NCBI GenBank assembly: GCA_002433025.1
Contig: DJGZ01000042.1
Coordinates: 1 to 64,000, forward strand
DNA: 64,000 nt
Reading direction: 5' to 3'
Origin: Bacteroidales bacterium UBA5833
GTDB lineage: Bacteria > Bacteroidota > Bacteroidia > Bacteroidales > Lentimicrobiaceae
Under the pieces are notes generated by a model. That model searched no databases and was not told where the DNA came from. It saw only the letters and a program-made list of their open reading frames with translations. Positions 46,401-55,261 of this stretch are shown piece after piece (position 1 is the stretch's first letter; each line of letters starts with the position of its first letter). The position numbers and the translations under genes were made by a program.

Positions 46401-47913
46401 TGGTGACCTGAAAATGGAAGGCACCTACAACCAGCCGGCTTTCTCCGGCAACCTGCAGCTCATGCGGACCCAGCTGAAAATAGATTACCTGAATGTCAGC
46501 TATTCTCTTGCCGATAAGGTTGAAGTTACTCCTAAGTTGATCAGTGCCACTAATGTGATGGTTTATGATTCACTCGGGAATACTGGTCTGCTGAACTTCA
46601 ATCTCAGCCATAACTATTTCAGGGACATGGTCATGGATATGACAGTGATGGCCAATAACCTTGCAGGGCTGAATACAACTTCAAAACATAACGAACTCTT
46701 TTACGGAAGCGCCTTTGCCACCGGAAATGTCAGTATCAGGGGACCGTTTGATGACCTCAGAATGAACATCCGGGTGAAATCTGACAAAGAAACCAACATC
46801 TACATTCCTATTAACCTGAATGTAGATGCAACCGAGAATGCATACATCAGGTTTGTAAATAATGAAAACGAGCATCTGAAACCTGCGCTGTTTGAACCGG
46901 TCACCTCCGGGGTAAATCTGGACATGTTTCTGAATGTGACAAAAGATGCCAATATTCAACTCTTCCTGCCTGACAACATCGGAAACATAAAGGCAAACGG
47001 CAACGGGCAGTTACAGATGGGCATTGATACACGCGGAGACATAACCATGTTTGGCGATTATATCATTGAAAGCGGAACTTTCCTGTTTACCCTTCAAAAT
47101 GTCCTCAACAGGGTATTTTCGATTGACCAGGGAAGCAAAATCTCTTTCAACGGTAGTCCTTATGAGGCCGATCTGAATGTAAAAGCCGTTTATAAACTAC
47201 GCGCTTCCTTAAAAGGGATTCCTGAACTCGCGGCAATCCCTGAATATGCCAACCGCTCAATTCCGGTTGATTGCATCATCCATCTGAAAAACAACCTTTA
47301 CAATCCGGATATCGGATTCAGTATCCGTTTGCCGGATGCTGAGGAATCGCTGCGACAGAGTGTGTTTGCGGCTATCGATACCACGAATGAAGTAGGAATG
47401 ACCCAGCAAATGGTTTCCCTTTTATTGCTGAAATCATTCAGCTTTACAGGAAATGCCAGTCTGGCAGGAAGTGTGGGGTCTTCTTCAATTGAAGTACTTA
47501 CAAACCAGCTAAGCAACATGCTTTCGCAAATCAGCAAAGATGTGGATATCGGTGTTAACTATCGCACAGGAGATGCGTTGTCATCAGAAGCCCTTGAAGT
47601 CGCCCTTTCGACACATCTCTTCGATGACCGGGTAACCATTGACGGCAACCTTGGTGTAATAACCTCCGGAACCACCCAGAACACCAATAACATTATCGGA
47701 GATGTGGTCATTGATGTAAAAATAACCCGTGACGGACGCTTCAGGGTGAAAGCATATAATAAATCCAATAACCCATTTGAAATCAGTTCATACAACGCGA
47801 ACTACAAACAAGGGGTCGGCATTTATTACAGATACGAATTCGACCGGTTTTCAGAGTTATTCCGCCGTCAACGAAAAAAACAGCACACAACGGGCGATGA
47901 TTCAAAATCATGA
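43453..47913 (+). CDS. tamB: Translocation and assembly module TamB-like protein (start uncertain)
   Basis: About 1470-1485 residues: an N-terminal membrane anchor, a very long beta-rich periplasmic region and the conserved TamB/DUF490 domain in the last 450 residues, for example the stretch with SGTFLFTLQNVLNRVFSIDQGSKI and the helix VGMTQQMVSLLLLKSFSF. TamB and relatives bridge inner and outer membranes and move lipids or help assemble outer-membrane proteins. The ATG at 43501 (with a TTG at 43498) would cut the anchor helix in half; the natural N-terminus IKKTLQISALTLVILLMSL begins at 43453 with ATC, and no ATG, GTG or TTG lies in frame between the upstream stop (43438) and 43498. I give 43453, so the exact start is open. 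Confidence 0.85.
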   Translation: MKKTLQISALTLVILLMSLAFIYGLFRTSYVQTRLVHVAANYLSAELGTKISIGSIDISWFFNVVLEDVLIKDKHNENLLKAARIKVRPGKIDHKRRFLAISAISLDKAEINIARYASDSLMNYSFIADYFSSSSDTATRKTTGTPWKLGISGIRISGSQFTYNNGLKDSVTSGIDYNHISLSGLNLEIRRLAIFPDSITAQIRSLSLKEKSGFILNDLFTNCLISKDSIVARQLHIKTQGSEINVDLKFLHPGFGSYNHFIDSVKMYGLFDRTTVQLGDIGYFAPALSGINESLKIHGLVTGNVSSLKARQFRLGYRENTYFEGNITMDGLPDIYETFIHLNVRDFKTNYQDLSAFRLPDGGNAGIPEIVSNLGNIRIKGYFTGFINDFVSAATFRTGTGTVKTDLSLKSGKDQNIQYNGHLNLSAWQLGKSLKAGKYLGLVDLSAEIDGMLSKQKEISATLAGDVQRIQILGNEFNDIRLNGQFLNREFNGQLTLRDELIDLDFNGLVDLSDSIPRFNFISEVKDAYLSRLNLWERDSSASISTSMSLNFTGSNIDNLLGNLNFYNTLYKESGNYYPVNKIELKTFAYGPGLKTLSLDSDFASADFSGKFTFSDFYSSLLNIVNTYLPSFRPYPKMDRQVSQEQLFDYNIVVKDVSHLTELFLPNLKLHSTTYLFGSYNSTSRIILLNGQTDLVEYNGIKFHNWTIRGQNSGNSLELTTGMSSIVFKEPENENDRALGLDNFSFNAAMRGDSIKYNFNWGNKNRDIRNRGDISGYFAFNDQPVIRSGITKADFIINDSTFTARQDGDIIIDSSSVYIKKLIIKGLNQELTVAGKVSEDSSDLLSIKFERFDISNADLLLNIDNVDFDGILSGTLSANDLYKTRRLQADMTVKNFAFNKEILGDARVLTRWDNDKSGLDIDVGIIYKGNISTHTPVSVKGFIYTDPEALQNFDLDIKTLNYNLATLNPFLKGFASNLKGYASGDLKMEGTYNQPAFSGNLQLMRTQLKIDYLNVSYSLADKVEVTPKLISATNVMVYDSLGNTGLLNFNLSHNYFRDMVMDMTVMANNLAGLNTTSKHNELFYGSAFATGNVSIRGPFDDLRMNIRVKSDKETNIYIPINLNVDATENAYIRFVNNENEHLKPALFEPVTSGVNLDMFLNVTKDANIQLFLPDNIGNIKANGNGQLQMGIDTRGDITMFGDYIIESGTFLFTLQNVLNRVFSIDQGSKISFNGSPYEADLNVKAVYKLRASLKGIPELAAIPEYANRSIPVDCIIHLKNNLYNPDIGFSIRLPDAEESLRQSVFAAIDTTNEVGMTQQMVSLLLLKSFSFTGNASLAGSVGSSSIEVLTNQLSNMLSQISKDVDIGVNYRTGDALSSEALEVALSTHLFDDRVTIDGNLGVITSGTTQNTNNIIGDVVIDVKITRDGRFRVKAYNKSNNPFEISSYNANYKQGVGIYYRYEFDRFSELFRRQRKKQHTTGDDSKS

Positions 47914-47998
47914 AGTATTCACTTATTTTAGCGCAATTTTCTGATAAAACTTGTTTAAATATTCAGCGGCACTTTATTGCCAATCTAAAACTCAGACC

Positions 47999-49522
47999 AT
48001 GAAAACTCTTTTCGGTTCATTTACTGCATTGTTTCTGATAATTCAGATTCAAACGCAAGCCCAGATTACCATTACCCGGAATGATATGCCTGTAATTGGC
48101 GACACCATCCGTGTAAGTACAGCCACGAATCTTCCGGGCATTGATCCATCGCTCACCGGGCCTTCCTACACATGGGACTTTTCTTCGCTGGAGCCGGTAA
48201 GCCAGACGGTGGAAGAATATGTAAGCATCAATACAACGCCTTTTCTTTATCAGATCGTCTTTAACCAGAATGTGGCCAACCTTGCTTCTCCGGTAACCGA
48301 TATAGATTTTGTACCCGGATTTGAAATAACCGATGCTTATGTCTATTACCGGGCCACTACCGGCAGTTATACCCGTCCCGGATATGCCGCCACCATTATG
48401 GGCATACCTGTACCCATGAAATTCGACCAGGCCGAGTTATTGTATACTTTCCCACTTCAATACAATTCATCAGCCGATTCAAGCATTTCAAACTACAGCA
48501 TCGGATTACCCGGCATGGGTTACTTCAGCATTGAAAGAAAACGTGTAAATCAGGTAGACGGATGGGGTTCCGTGACTACCCCATATGGCACTTTTGAAGC
48601 ATTACGCGTGAAATCCACGGTTTATGAGCGCGACAGTCTGTATTTGGATTCCATCCAGACCGGATTCCCATTGTTGAGAAATTATATTGAATATCATTGG
48701 CTTGGCAACGAACAGTCTATTCCACTGCTCACCATTACCCGGGAAGGCCCCCTGATGACCGCCAGGTACAGGGATCATATACAGAATTTCAACCCGCTGG
48801 TTATTGTCGCGCAGGATACCACCATTTGTAAAGGCGATTCCGTTACCCTGAATGTCAAAGTCAGCGGTGGTTTTCCTCCATATACCTATCAATGGAGTAC
48901 CGGCGAACAAACAGATACCATAAGGGTTTCACCGGATGAATCGACAACCTATGTGGTATTGGTGACCGATTCGCAACAACAAACCGGGGTTGGCACCACT
49001 GAACTTACTGTAATCCCTTTTGAGCATTTTACACTTGGCGCTGACACACTGATTTGTGCCGAATCCAGTATTGATTTTGATGCCGGGGATATTTACAGTT
49101 CGGTCCGATGGTATATTGATGGTGTGCTGGTCATAGAAGCCGGTCAGTTTGTGATCGATTCAACCGGTATCGGGCTGAATACCGTAACCCTCAGGGTTGA
49201 ATATGAAACTGAAAACTGTTCAGGATCTGATGAAATTATATTAGGCTTTTATATTTGCGGCGGAATCTCAGAAAACGGGTATCAAGCTATCAACCTTTAT
49301 CCTAATCCGTCAACGCAAACGATTTATCTCGACACCCATGGATTCTCCTCTTCAGTCAATTGCTCAATTGCAACAACTGAGGGTAAAATGATCAGAAGCT
49401 ATCCTGGCTTGCTCAATCCGGGGAGAATTGAACTGGATGTCCGTTCAGTTAAGCCGGGCAACTACCTGATTCTGATATCAGACGCTGAGCGGAAAGGCGT
49501 TGCGAAATTTCTGAAACAATAA
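47999..49522 (+). CDS. T9SS-secreted protein with C-terminal sorting domain
   Basis: 507 residues from the ATG at 47999 (MKTLFGSFTALFLI). A signal peptide runs to about residue 22 (IQTQAQ). The middle, from about 275, contains a PKD/SprB-type segment (TTICKGDSVTLNVKVSGG, then PYTYQWSTGEQTDTI). The last 80 residues are a type IX secretion (Por) sorting domain: NLYPNPSTQTIYL, then STEGK-like strands and PGNYLILISD. This means export through the outer membrane, then surface attachment or release. The N-terminal domain (about 25-270) has no recognised enzymatic motif. It follows tamB by 85 bases and ends at a strong terminator. Confidence 0.88.
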   Translation: MKTLFGSFTALFLIIQIQTQAQITITRNDMPVIGDTIRVSTATNLPGIDPSLTGPSYTWDFSSLEPVSQTVEEYVSINTTPFLYQIVFNQNVANLASPVTDIDFVPGFEITDAYVYYRATTGSYTRPGYAATIMGIPVPMKFDQAELLYTFPLQYNSSADSSISNYSIGLPGMGYFSIERKRVNQVDGWGSVTTPYGTFEALRVKSTVYERDSLYLDSIQTGFPLLRNYIEYHWLGNEQSIPLLTITREGPLMTARYRDHIQNFNPLVIVAQDTTICKGDSVTLNVKVSGGFPPYTYQWSTGEQTDTIRVSPDESTTYVVLVTDSQQQTGVGTTELTVIPFEHFTLGADTLICAESSIDFDAGDIYSSVRWYIDGVLVIEAGQFVIDSTGIGLNTVTLRVEYETENCSGSDEIILGFYICGGISENGYQAINLYPNPSTQTIYLDTHGFSSSVNCSIATTEGKMIRSYPGLLNPGRIELDVRSVKPGNYLILISDAERKGVAKFLKQ

Positions 49523-49551
49523 TTGATTCTTGATTTTTTACAATAATTCTG

Positions 49552-49588
49552 AAAAATCCCGGGCAATGTCAATTGCCCGGGATTTTTT
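49552..49588 (+). terminator. Very strong bidirectional-type terminator
   Basis: A perfect 15-bp stem (AAAAATCCCGGGCAA at 49552-49566 with its complement at 49573-49587) around a 6-base loop, with T-runs on both strands. Confidence 0.92.
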
Positions 49589-49746
49589 GTACGCTTCTGC
49601 ACAAAAACTATCCGGAATCGTACACCTTCACATCAAAACATTAGAAATTGTCTATATAAATAGCTGTATATTAATCTATTATAACCTATGGCACACTTTT
49701 AGCTTAATGGGAGATACCAAACACCAGTCATTAAAAACCTACTGCC

Positions 49747-50190
49747 ATGAAAACAAAACTGTGCGCCATATCTTTCGTTATGCTGTCCTTGCTGATGATC
49801 AACCCTGCAATGGCTGGCAATTCGTCTACTTTTCCCTTCAACGGATTAAACCTGTCAACCGGAACCGATACTGCAGGTTCACTGCCCTGGCTGTATCTGA
49901 ATTTACCTCTGCCTGAACCGGAAGCTTATGTGGATGATATCCCCTTTAATACCTTCAAGGTAAGTGCGGCATATTTCACATCAGTAATTGTACGTCCGGA
50001 AACGGAGATTACCGTCAATGATATCCCCTTCAGCACCGAAGCAATTGCATCCCGCTACATTCCGCTTGATGCCAGTGGCATAAAATATGATAATGAAGCC
50101 TATATCAATGATATTCCTTTTGACACAAAAAGGATTGCTGTTAGGGTATTGAACTGTGAAAGGTTCAGGCACACCGCCAGCCATCCATAA
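49747..50190 (+). CDS. Small secreted protein with three DIPF repeats
   Basis: 147 residues. A signal peptide ends at AMA-G24. The mature protein carries three copies of a short motif: EAYVDDIPFNT (59-69), EITVNDIPFST (87-97) and EAYINDIPFDT (117-127), spaced 28 and 30 residues apart, each followed by a residue pattern like x-x-[IV]-[AS]. The consensus E-x-[YT]-[IV]-[DN]-D-I-P-F-x-T is unusually exact for such divergent spacers. I have an impression of similar motifs in other small Bacteroidota proteins but cannot name a family. There is no lipobox or sorting domain. It sits alone between terminators (49552-49588 and 50321-50351). Function unknown. Confidence 0.75.
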   Translation: MKTKLCAISFVMLSLLMINPAMAGNSSTFPFNGLNLSTGTDTAGSLPWLYLNLPLPEPEAYVDDIPFNTFKVSAAYFTSVIVRPETEITVNDIPFSTEAIASRYIPLDASGIKYDNEAYINDIPFDTKRIAVRVLNCERFRHTASHP

Positions 50191-50320
50191 GCCGGCATCA
50201 GCTAACGCATCCGGTTGAAACACAGGCTCTCAGATGAAAACCACTTAAAACTGACTTTATTCTGAATTTCAAGTAAAAGAGGGGATTCAAATTAACTTAA
50301 ACATAACTCGGAATACTACA

Positions 50321-50351
50321 GGGGCTGCCAGAAAGCAGCCCCGAACTTTTT
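50321..50351 (+). terminator. Rho-independent terminator after the DIPF-repeat gene
   Basis: GGGGCTGC (50321-50328) pairs exactly with GCAGCCCC (50335-50342), followed by GAAC and a T-run. Confidence 0.85.
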
Positions 50352-50363
50352 TTAATAAGTTGT

Positions 50364-51830
50364 TTATCCAAGAATGATGCCGATGATGGTAGCCGACAGC
50401 AGAGAGGCCAGTGTACCTCCGAGGAGCGCCCGCATACCAAATTCAGACAGCAGTACCCTTTTACCCGGCGCCAGAGAGCCGATTCCTCCGATCTGAATGC
50501 CGATAGATGCAAAATTGGCAAATCCGCAAAGCATATAGGTGGCCATAATGATACTCTTGGGGTTGGTCAGCCGGGCAGTTTCCTTCAGGTCGGCAAGACT
50601 GACATAACCTATAAACTCAGTCATGATGACTTTCTCTCCGAGCAGCTGCCCCAGCATCAGGATATCGGATGAACTTACCCCGATCAGCCACATAAGCGGC
50701 GCGAACAGGTATCCCAGTAATACTTGCAATGAAAGCTCACGGTATTGACCGTTTGTGGCTGATTCAATCAACGGATTCAGGTTAAACCAGCCACCCAGCT
50801 TTATGAGTATAAAATTGGCGAATGCAATAAATGCAATAAAAACCAATAACATCGCAGCCACATTTACGGCCAGTTTCAACCCTTCAGTAGTTCCGTTCGA
50901 GATGGCATCAAGCACATTGCTTCCCACCTTGTCTTTGGTAATTTCGATTGTGCTGTTGATGGGCTCCTTTTGTGGCACCAGAATCTTGGAAATAATAACC
51001 GCGCCCGGTGCTGCCATCACCGACGCAGCAAGCAGGTGTTTGGCAAACAACAACCGCTGCACAGGATCGGTACCGCCCAGGAAGCTGATATATGCCGCCA
51101 GTACGCCACCGGCCAGGGTTGCCATACCGCCGATCATAACCAGCAGGATTTCAGAGCGGTTCATTTTTTCGAGATAGGCTTTAATCATCAGCGGGGACTC
51201 CGTTTGTCCCAGAAATATATTCCCGGCAACAGAAAGGCTTTCTGCGCCTGATAATTTCAGGGCTTTGGTCATCAGCCAGGCCAATCCGTAAACAATCTTT
51301 TGAATAACCCCCATGTAAAATAGCAGGCTGGTGAGCGCGGAGAAAAAGATAATCGTCGGAAGCACCTGAAAGGCAAATATAAAACCGTAGGTGTTGGCAT
51401 CCATCAGCCCCCCCAGCAGAAATTCACTCCCGGCTTTAGTAAAATCAAGAATTTTTACAAATATCTGTCCTACAAACTCAAAGACAGCCCGCACAGGCGC
51501 AACATGCAAAATACTGAGCGCCAGGGTCACCTGAATCAGCAATCCGATTCCCACTATTTTCCAGGATACCGCCCTGCGGTCGGCACTGAAAAGCCAGGCA
51601 ACTGCTATCAGGGTAATCATTCCCAGCAGGCCGCGAAGCAGGCCGGTTAATGTAAATCCGTTGCCAGGCTCCACCACTTTCTGAATTGCAACAGCAGCAG
51701 CTTCTGTTTGCTGAACAACAACACTGTCAGCACCAACAAGGGTATCAGTTGGTAACGACCGGGCACTAATTATTGAAACCGGCAGCATCACAGCTGCGAC
51801 TAAAGCCAGTAATACTAATCTTTTGCGCAT
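50364..51830 (-). CDS. Concentrative nucleoside transporter (NupC/CNT family) with extra N-terminal segment
   Basis: 488 residues from the ATG at 51830 (MRKRLVLLALVAAVMLP). The CNT core starts near residue 58, with family segments NIFLGQTESPLMIKAYL and LMLGQLLGEKVIMTEFIGYVSLADL. Such proteins import nucleosides with a Na or H gradient. Before the core lies what looks like a cleavable signal peptide (1-24, IISARS) and a 35-residue Ala/Val-rich linker, absent from plain NupC. A longer frame to 51947 overlaps the next gene and is rejected. The upstream gene ends 37 bases before the ATG, so both are probably one transcript. Confidence 0.9.
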   Translation of the reverse strand: MRKRLVLLALVAAVMLPVSIISARSLPTDTLVGADSVVVQQTEAAAVAIQKVVEPGNGFTLTGLLRGLLGMITLIAVAWLFSADRRAVSWKIVGIGLLIQVTLALSILHVAPVRAVFEFVGQIFVKILDFTKAGSEFLLGGLMDANTYGFIFAFQVLPTIIFFSALTSLLFYMGVIQKIVYGLAWLMTKALKLSGAESLSVAGNIFLGQTESPLMIKAYLEKMNRSEILLVMIGGMATLAGGVLAAYISFLGGTDPVQRLLFAKHLLAASVMAAPGAVIISKILVPQKEPINSTIEITKDKVGSNVLDAISNGTTEGLKLAVNVAAMLLVFIAFIAFANFILIKLGGWFNLNPLIESATNGQYRELSLQVLLGYLFAPLMWLIGVSSSDILMLGQLLGEKVIMTEFIGYVSLADLKETARLTNPKSIIMATYMLCGFANFASIGIQIGGIGSLAPGKRVLLSEFGMRALLGGTLASLLSATIIGIILG

Positions 51831-51867
51831 TTTGGAATGTCGTGTAGTTAATATAAGAAGTTGAAGT

Positions 51868-52458
51868 TTATTTTCCGGGTTTTCTTCTGTTGATGATATC
51901 CCTGAGCTGGGAAGCACGCTCGTAGTCTTCTTTTTCAATGGCTTCATTCATCATCTCCTCAAGCTCTTCAACAGTGAACTTTTCATAGTCAAAACCTTCC
52001 GGTTGACTTCCGATTCCGCCGGTTGCCAGGTCATCGATATCCGGCTCCTCCTCTATTGAAACGCCGGCTGCTGCCAGCACAGCTTCATAAGTAAAGATGG
52101 GGCAATTAAAACGAACGGCCAGGGCAATGGCGTCAGAAGTGCGGGAATCTATTTCTTTAAGTCCGGATTCATCTTCACAAACCAGCGTACCATAAAATAT
52201 GCCCTGTGCAAATTTGCTGATAATCACTTCACGAAAGGTGATACCAAACGTATCAGCGAAATTTTTAAACAGATCATGCGTCAGTGGCCGGGGAATTTTT
52301 ATCTGTTCGATGTGAAACAATATGGCCTGGGCTTCAAAACCATTGATCAGAATCGGCAGCCTTCTTTTCCCCTCAGTTTCTCCCAGTATCAGCGTGTAAG
52401 CCCCGCTCTGCGACTGGCTGTTGATCATTCCCAATAACTTCAGCGCAATCTTTTCCAT
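51868..52458 (-). CDS. Bifunctional nuclease-domain protein with C-terminal UVR motif
   Basis: 196 residues from the ATG at 52458 (MEKIALKLLGMINSQS). Residues 1-130 form a BFN/DUF151 domain (EGKRRLPILINGFEAQAI; DSRTSDAIALAVRFNCPIFTYEAVL), described in plants and bacteria as having DNase/RNase activity. After an acidic linker comes a UVR motif (FTVEELEEMMNEAIEKEDYE, then RASQLRDIINRRK), as found in UvrB, UvrC and McsA, which mediates protein-protein contacts. This BFN-UVR combination is common in Bacteroidota as far as I recall. It precedes the nucleoside transporter on the same strand. Its nuclease activity here is unproven. Confidence 0.88.
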   Translation of the reverse strand: MEKIALKLLGMINSQSQSGAYTLILGETEGKRRLPILINGFEAQAILFHIEQIKIPRPLTHDLFKNFADTFGITFREVIISKFAQGIFYGTLVCEDESGLKEIDSRTSDAIALAVRFNCPIFTYEAVLAAAGVSIEEEPDIDDLATGGIGSQPEGFDYEKFTVEELEEMMNEAIEKEDYERASQLRDIINRRKPGK

Positions 52459-52805
52459 CCTGCAATATTGGTTCGTTTTAGGCTGATAAAAATAGGAAAT
52501 ATAAGTTTTATTATACAATGGCCGCAAGAATAAAATAAACTTCCGGTGATTGTGGAATATCAGGATGTGATCTGAGAATAAATCCCTGAAAAAAAAACGG
52601 GCTGCCTGTCTATATGCAATCGATTGCGGAATTCACGGAAAATGAACCATTAAGCACTAAAAATTCATCTGCAAACTGGTCGAAAATGCCCTGCTTACAG
52701 CAACTTGCGTAGAAAAAACATAATTCTGACTACCAATATTTAATATTTACTTCTCTATATTTGTAAAATAAAACCAATCCAATCAGCATTAACCAATACC
52801 ATTTT
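52459..52805. other. Intergenic region upstream of the membrane pyrophosphatase
   Basis: 347 bases between divergent genes. It contains the -7 box of the pyrophosphatase gene (52756-52763). No gene or RNA is seen. Confidence 0.55.
52756..52763 (+). promoter_or_regulatory. Bacteroidota -7 box for the membrane pyrophosphatase gene
   Basis: TATATTTG, exact TAnnTTTG, 42 bases upstream of the ATG. Confidence 0.5.
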
Positions 52806-55190
52806 ATGAAGAAACTCTCCATTATACTGGCGTCCACCTTACTCCCGGTGTTTACTATGGCCAGTGAAGCAGATCTGCCAATTCCCGATCTGAGCAACAG
52901 TTATTTCCAGAAGTTCGGTATGGATGGCCATACATTGCTGGCCTGGGGAATATTCATCATCGCACTGGGGATGGGATTCGGGCTCTGGCAGTTTATGAAA
53001 ATCAGAAAACTGCCGGCACATAAATCCATGCTTGCCGTTTCAGAAATCATATATCAAACCTGTAAGACCTACCTGCTTCAACAGGGGAAATTTCTTATCA
53101 TACTTTTTGCCATCATCGGCGCCGCCATTTTCTATTACTTTTTTGGACTTAATCATATGGAATTCAGCAAGGTGATGCTTGTTTTGTTATGGTCGGTTCT
53201 GGGAATACTGGGTTCCTACAGCGTTGCCTGGTTTGGGATCAGGATCAATACCCTTGCCAACAGCCGCACATCGTTTGCTGCCCTGAAATCCAAACCCTGG
53301 AATGTGGTTTCTATCCCGCTTCAGGCAGGAATGAGCGTTGGCGTGCTGCTGATCACTGTTGAGCTGATCATGATGCTCATCATTTTACTTTTTGTACCCG
53401 GCGAAAGTGCCGGTGCATGCTTTGTGGGGTTCGCCATCGGTGAGTCACTTGGCGCATCAGCCCTGCGTATTGCCGGAGGAATCTTCACCAAAATCGCTGA
53501 CATAGGCTCCGACCTGATGAAAATTGTGTTTGCCATTGGTGAAGACGACCCCCGGAATCCGGGCGTTATCGCCGACTGTGTGGGCGACAATGCGGGCGAC
53601 AGCGTTGGCCCCACTGCCGATGGTTTCGAAACATACGGCGTAACCGGTGTAGCCCTGATCTCATTTATTGTACTTGCCATGGGTATCGATTTCCAAAGTA
53701 CCCTGATCGTCTGGATCTTTGCCATGCGCATCCTGATGGTCTTTACCTCCATTTTCTCTTATCAGATCAATCAGGCCTTTTCTGTTGCACGTTATGGTAA
53801 CAAGAACGATTTTGACTTTGAAGCGCCACTGACATCCCTTGTATGGATCACTTCAATTGTTTCAATAATAGTTACTTATATTGTAAGCTACCTGCTGATC
53901 GGGGATTTGAACGCAGGCTCGGGACTCTGGTGGAAGCTTGCATCCATCATCAGCTTCGGCACACTGGCTGCCGCTATCATTCCTGAATTCACCAAGGCCT
54001 TTACCAGTTCCAAATCCCGGCATGTCAACGAGATTGTCACTGCCTCGCGTGAAGGCGGCGCTTCCCTTACCATTCTATCAGGACTGGTAGCCGGTAATTT
54101 CAGCGCATTCTGGAAAGGAATGGTCATCATGGGCCTGATGGCTGGAGCGTTCGCCATCTCCGGAATGGGACTGGATCAGATCATGAACTATCCGGCCATT
54201 TTCTCCTTCGGTCTGGTTGCCTTCGGATTCCTCGGTATGGGCCCTGTTACCATAGCGGTTGACAGTTACGGGCCTGTTACCGATAACGCTCAATCTGTTT
54301 TCGAACTTTCGCAGATAGAGAAAATCCAGGGGATCAATAACGAAATTAAGAATGACTTCGGATTTGACCCTGACTTCAGCAGGGGCAAGCACTACCTCGA
54401 GGCCAACGACTCAGCCGGAAATACCTTTAAAGCCACTGCCAAACCAGTGCTCATAGGTACTGCCGTTATCGGTGCCACCACCATGATCTTTGCCATTATC
54501 CTGCTGCTTGATCAGCTTGGATTGCTTAAACTCAGCCTGACCGACGCGCCGGTTCTCCTCGGATTTATTGCCGGAGGCGCAGTGGTTTTCTGGTTCTCAG
54601 GGGCTTCCATTCAGGCCGTTACCACAGGGGCCTACCGGGCGGTTGAGTTTATTAAAAGAAATATAAAACTTGATAAGGACGAAGCTGATATTGAAGACTC
54701 CAAAGCTGTGGTAAAGATATGCACACAATATGCACAGTCGGGCATGTGGAATATTTTCGGGGTAATCTTCTCACTGACACTGGCCTTCGCTTTCTTTGAT
54801 CCAAACTTTTTCGTAGCCTATCTGATCTCCATTGCCGTTTTCGGACTTTTCCAGGCGATGTATATGGCAAATGCAGGAGGATCGTGGGACAACGCCAAAA
54901 AAGTGGTTGAAGTGGACCTGAAAGAAAAGGGCACTCCATTGCACGAAGCTACCGTTGTCGGCGACACGGTTGGTGACCCTTATAAAGACACCTCTTCCGT
55001 TGCCCTGAACCCCATCATTAAATTCTCAACCCTTTTCGGTTTGCTGGCCGTTGAAATTGCCGTTAAAATGAGCCAACAGGCCAAAACCTCCGGCTTGACC
55101 GACTGGTCATCCCTGATTGGTTTTATTTTCCTGTTGATCGGACTATTCTTCGTTTACCGCTCGTTCTACGGAATGCGTATTAAAAAATAG
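52806..55190 (+). CDS. hppA: Membrane-bound ion-translocating pyrophosphatase
   Basis: 794 residues with about sixteen membrane helices. It hydrolyses pyrophosphate and pumps H+ or Na+. Core motifs include EDDPRNPGVIADCVGDNAGD, then ADGFETYGVT, and the late NAGGSWDNAKK and VVGDTVGDPYKDT segments. The sequence GNTFKATAKP places a Lys where K-dependent members have Ala (GNTTAAIGK), so it is probably of the K-independent type; that reading and the pumped ion are inference. An N-terminal signal-like helix (MKKLSIILASTLLPVFTMAS) precedes the core. It has its own promoter and terminator (55209-55240). It could recycle the pyrophosphate released by biosynthesis in an energy-limited cell. Confidence 0.95.
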   Translation: MKKLSIILASTLLPVFTMASEADLPIPDLSNSYFQKFGMDGHTLLAWGIFIIALGMGFGLWQFMKIRKLPAHKSMLAVSEIIYQTCKTYLLQQGKFLIILFAIIGAAIFYYFFGLNHMEFSKVMLVLLWSVLGILGSYSVAWFGIRINTLANSRTSFAALKSKPWNVVSIPLQAGMSVGVLLITVELIMMLIILLFVPGESAGACFVGFAIGESLGASALRIAGGIFTKIADIGSDLMKIVFAIGEDDPRNPGVIADCVGDNAGDSVGPTADGFETYGVTGVALISFIVLAMGIDFQSTLIVWIFAMRILMVFTSIFSYQINQAFSVARYGNKNDFDFEAPLTSLVWITSIVSIIVTYIVSYLLIGDLNAGSGLWWKLASIISFGTLAAAIIPEFTKAFTSSKSRHVNEIVTASREGGASLTILSGLVAGNFSAFWKGMVIMGLMAGAFAISGMGLDQIMNYPAIFSFGLVAFGFLGMGPVTIAVDSYGPVTDNAQSVFELSQIEKIQGINNEIKNDFGFDPDFSRGKHYLEANDSAGNTFKATAKPVLIGTAVIGATTMIFAIILLLDQLGLLKLSLTDAPVLLGFIAGGAVVFWFSGASIQAVTTGAYRAVEFIKRNIKLDKDEADIEDSKAVVKICTQYAQSGMWNIFGVIFSLTLAFAFFDPNFFVAYLISIAVFGLFQAMYMANAGGSWDNAKKVVEVDLKEKGTPLHEATVVGDTVGDPYKDTSSVALNPIIKFSTLFGLLAVEIAVKMSQQAKTSGLTDWSSLIGFIFLLIGLFFVYRSFYGMRIKK

Positions 55191-55208
55191 TTGGCCCCCG
55201 TAAATTGA

Positions 55209-55240
55209 AAACCCGGTTAGTCAAAAGGCTAACCGGGTTT
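55209..55240. terminator. Terminator between the pyrophosphatase gene and the convergent unknown gene
   Basis: A 12-bp perfect stem (AAACCCGGTTAG at 55209-55220 with CTAACCGGGTTT at 55229-55240). It serves the plus-strand gene and perhaps the minus-strand gene that ends at 55262. Confidence 0.8.
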
Positions 55241-55261
55241 ATTATTGAATCGTAATCTTTC

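Noticed and set aside
49530..49916. A 128-codon frame overlapping the start of the DIPF-repeat gene.
   Set aside because: It passes through the terminator stem and reads the small gene in another frame.
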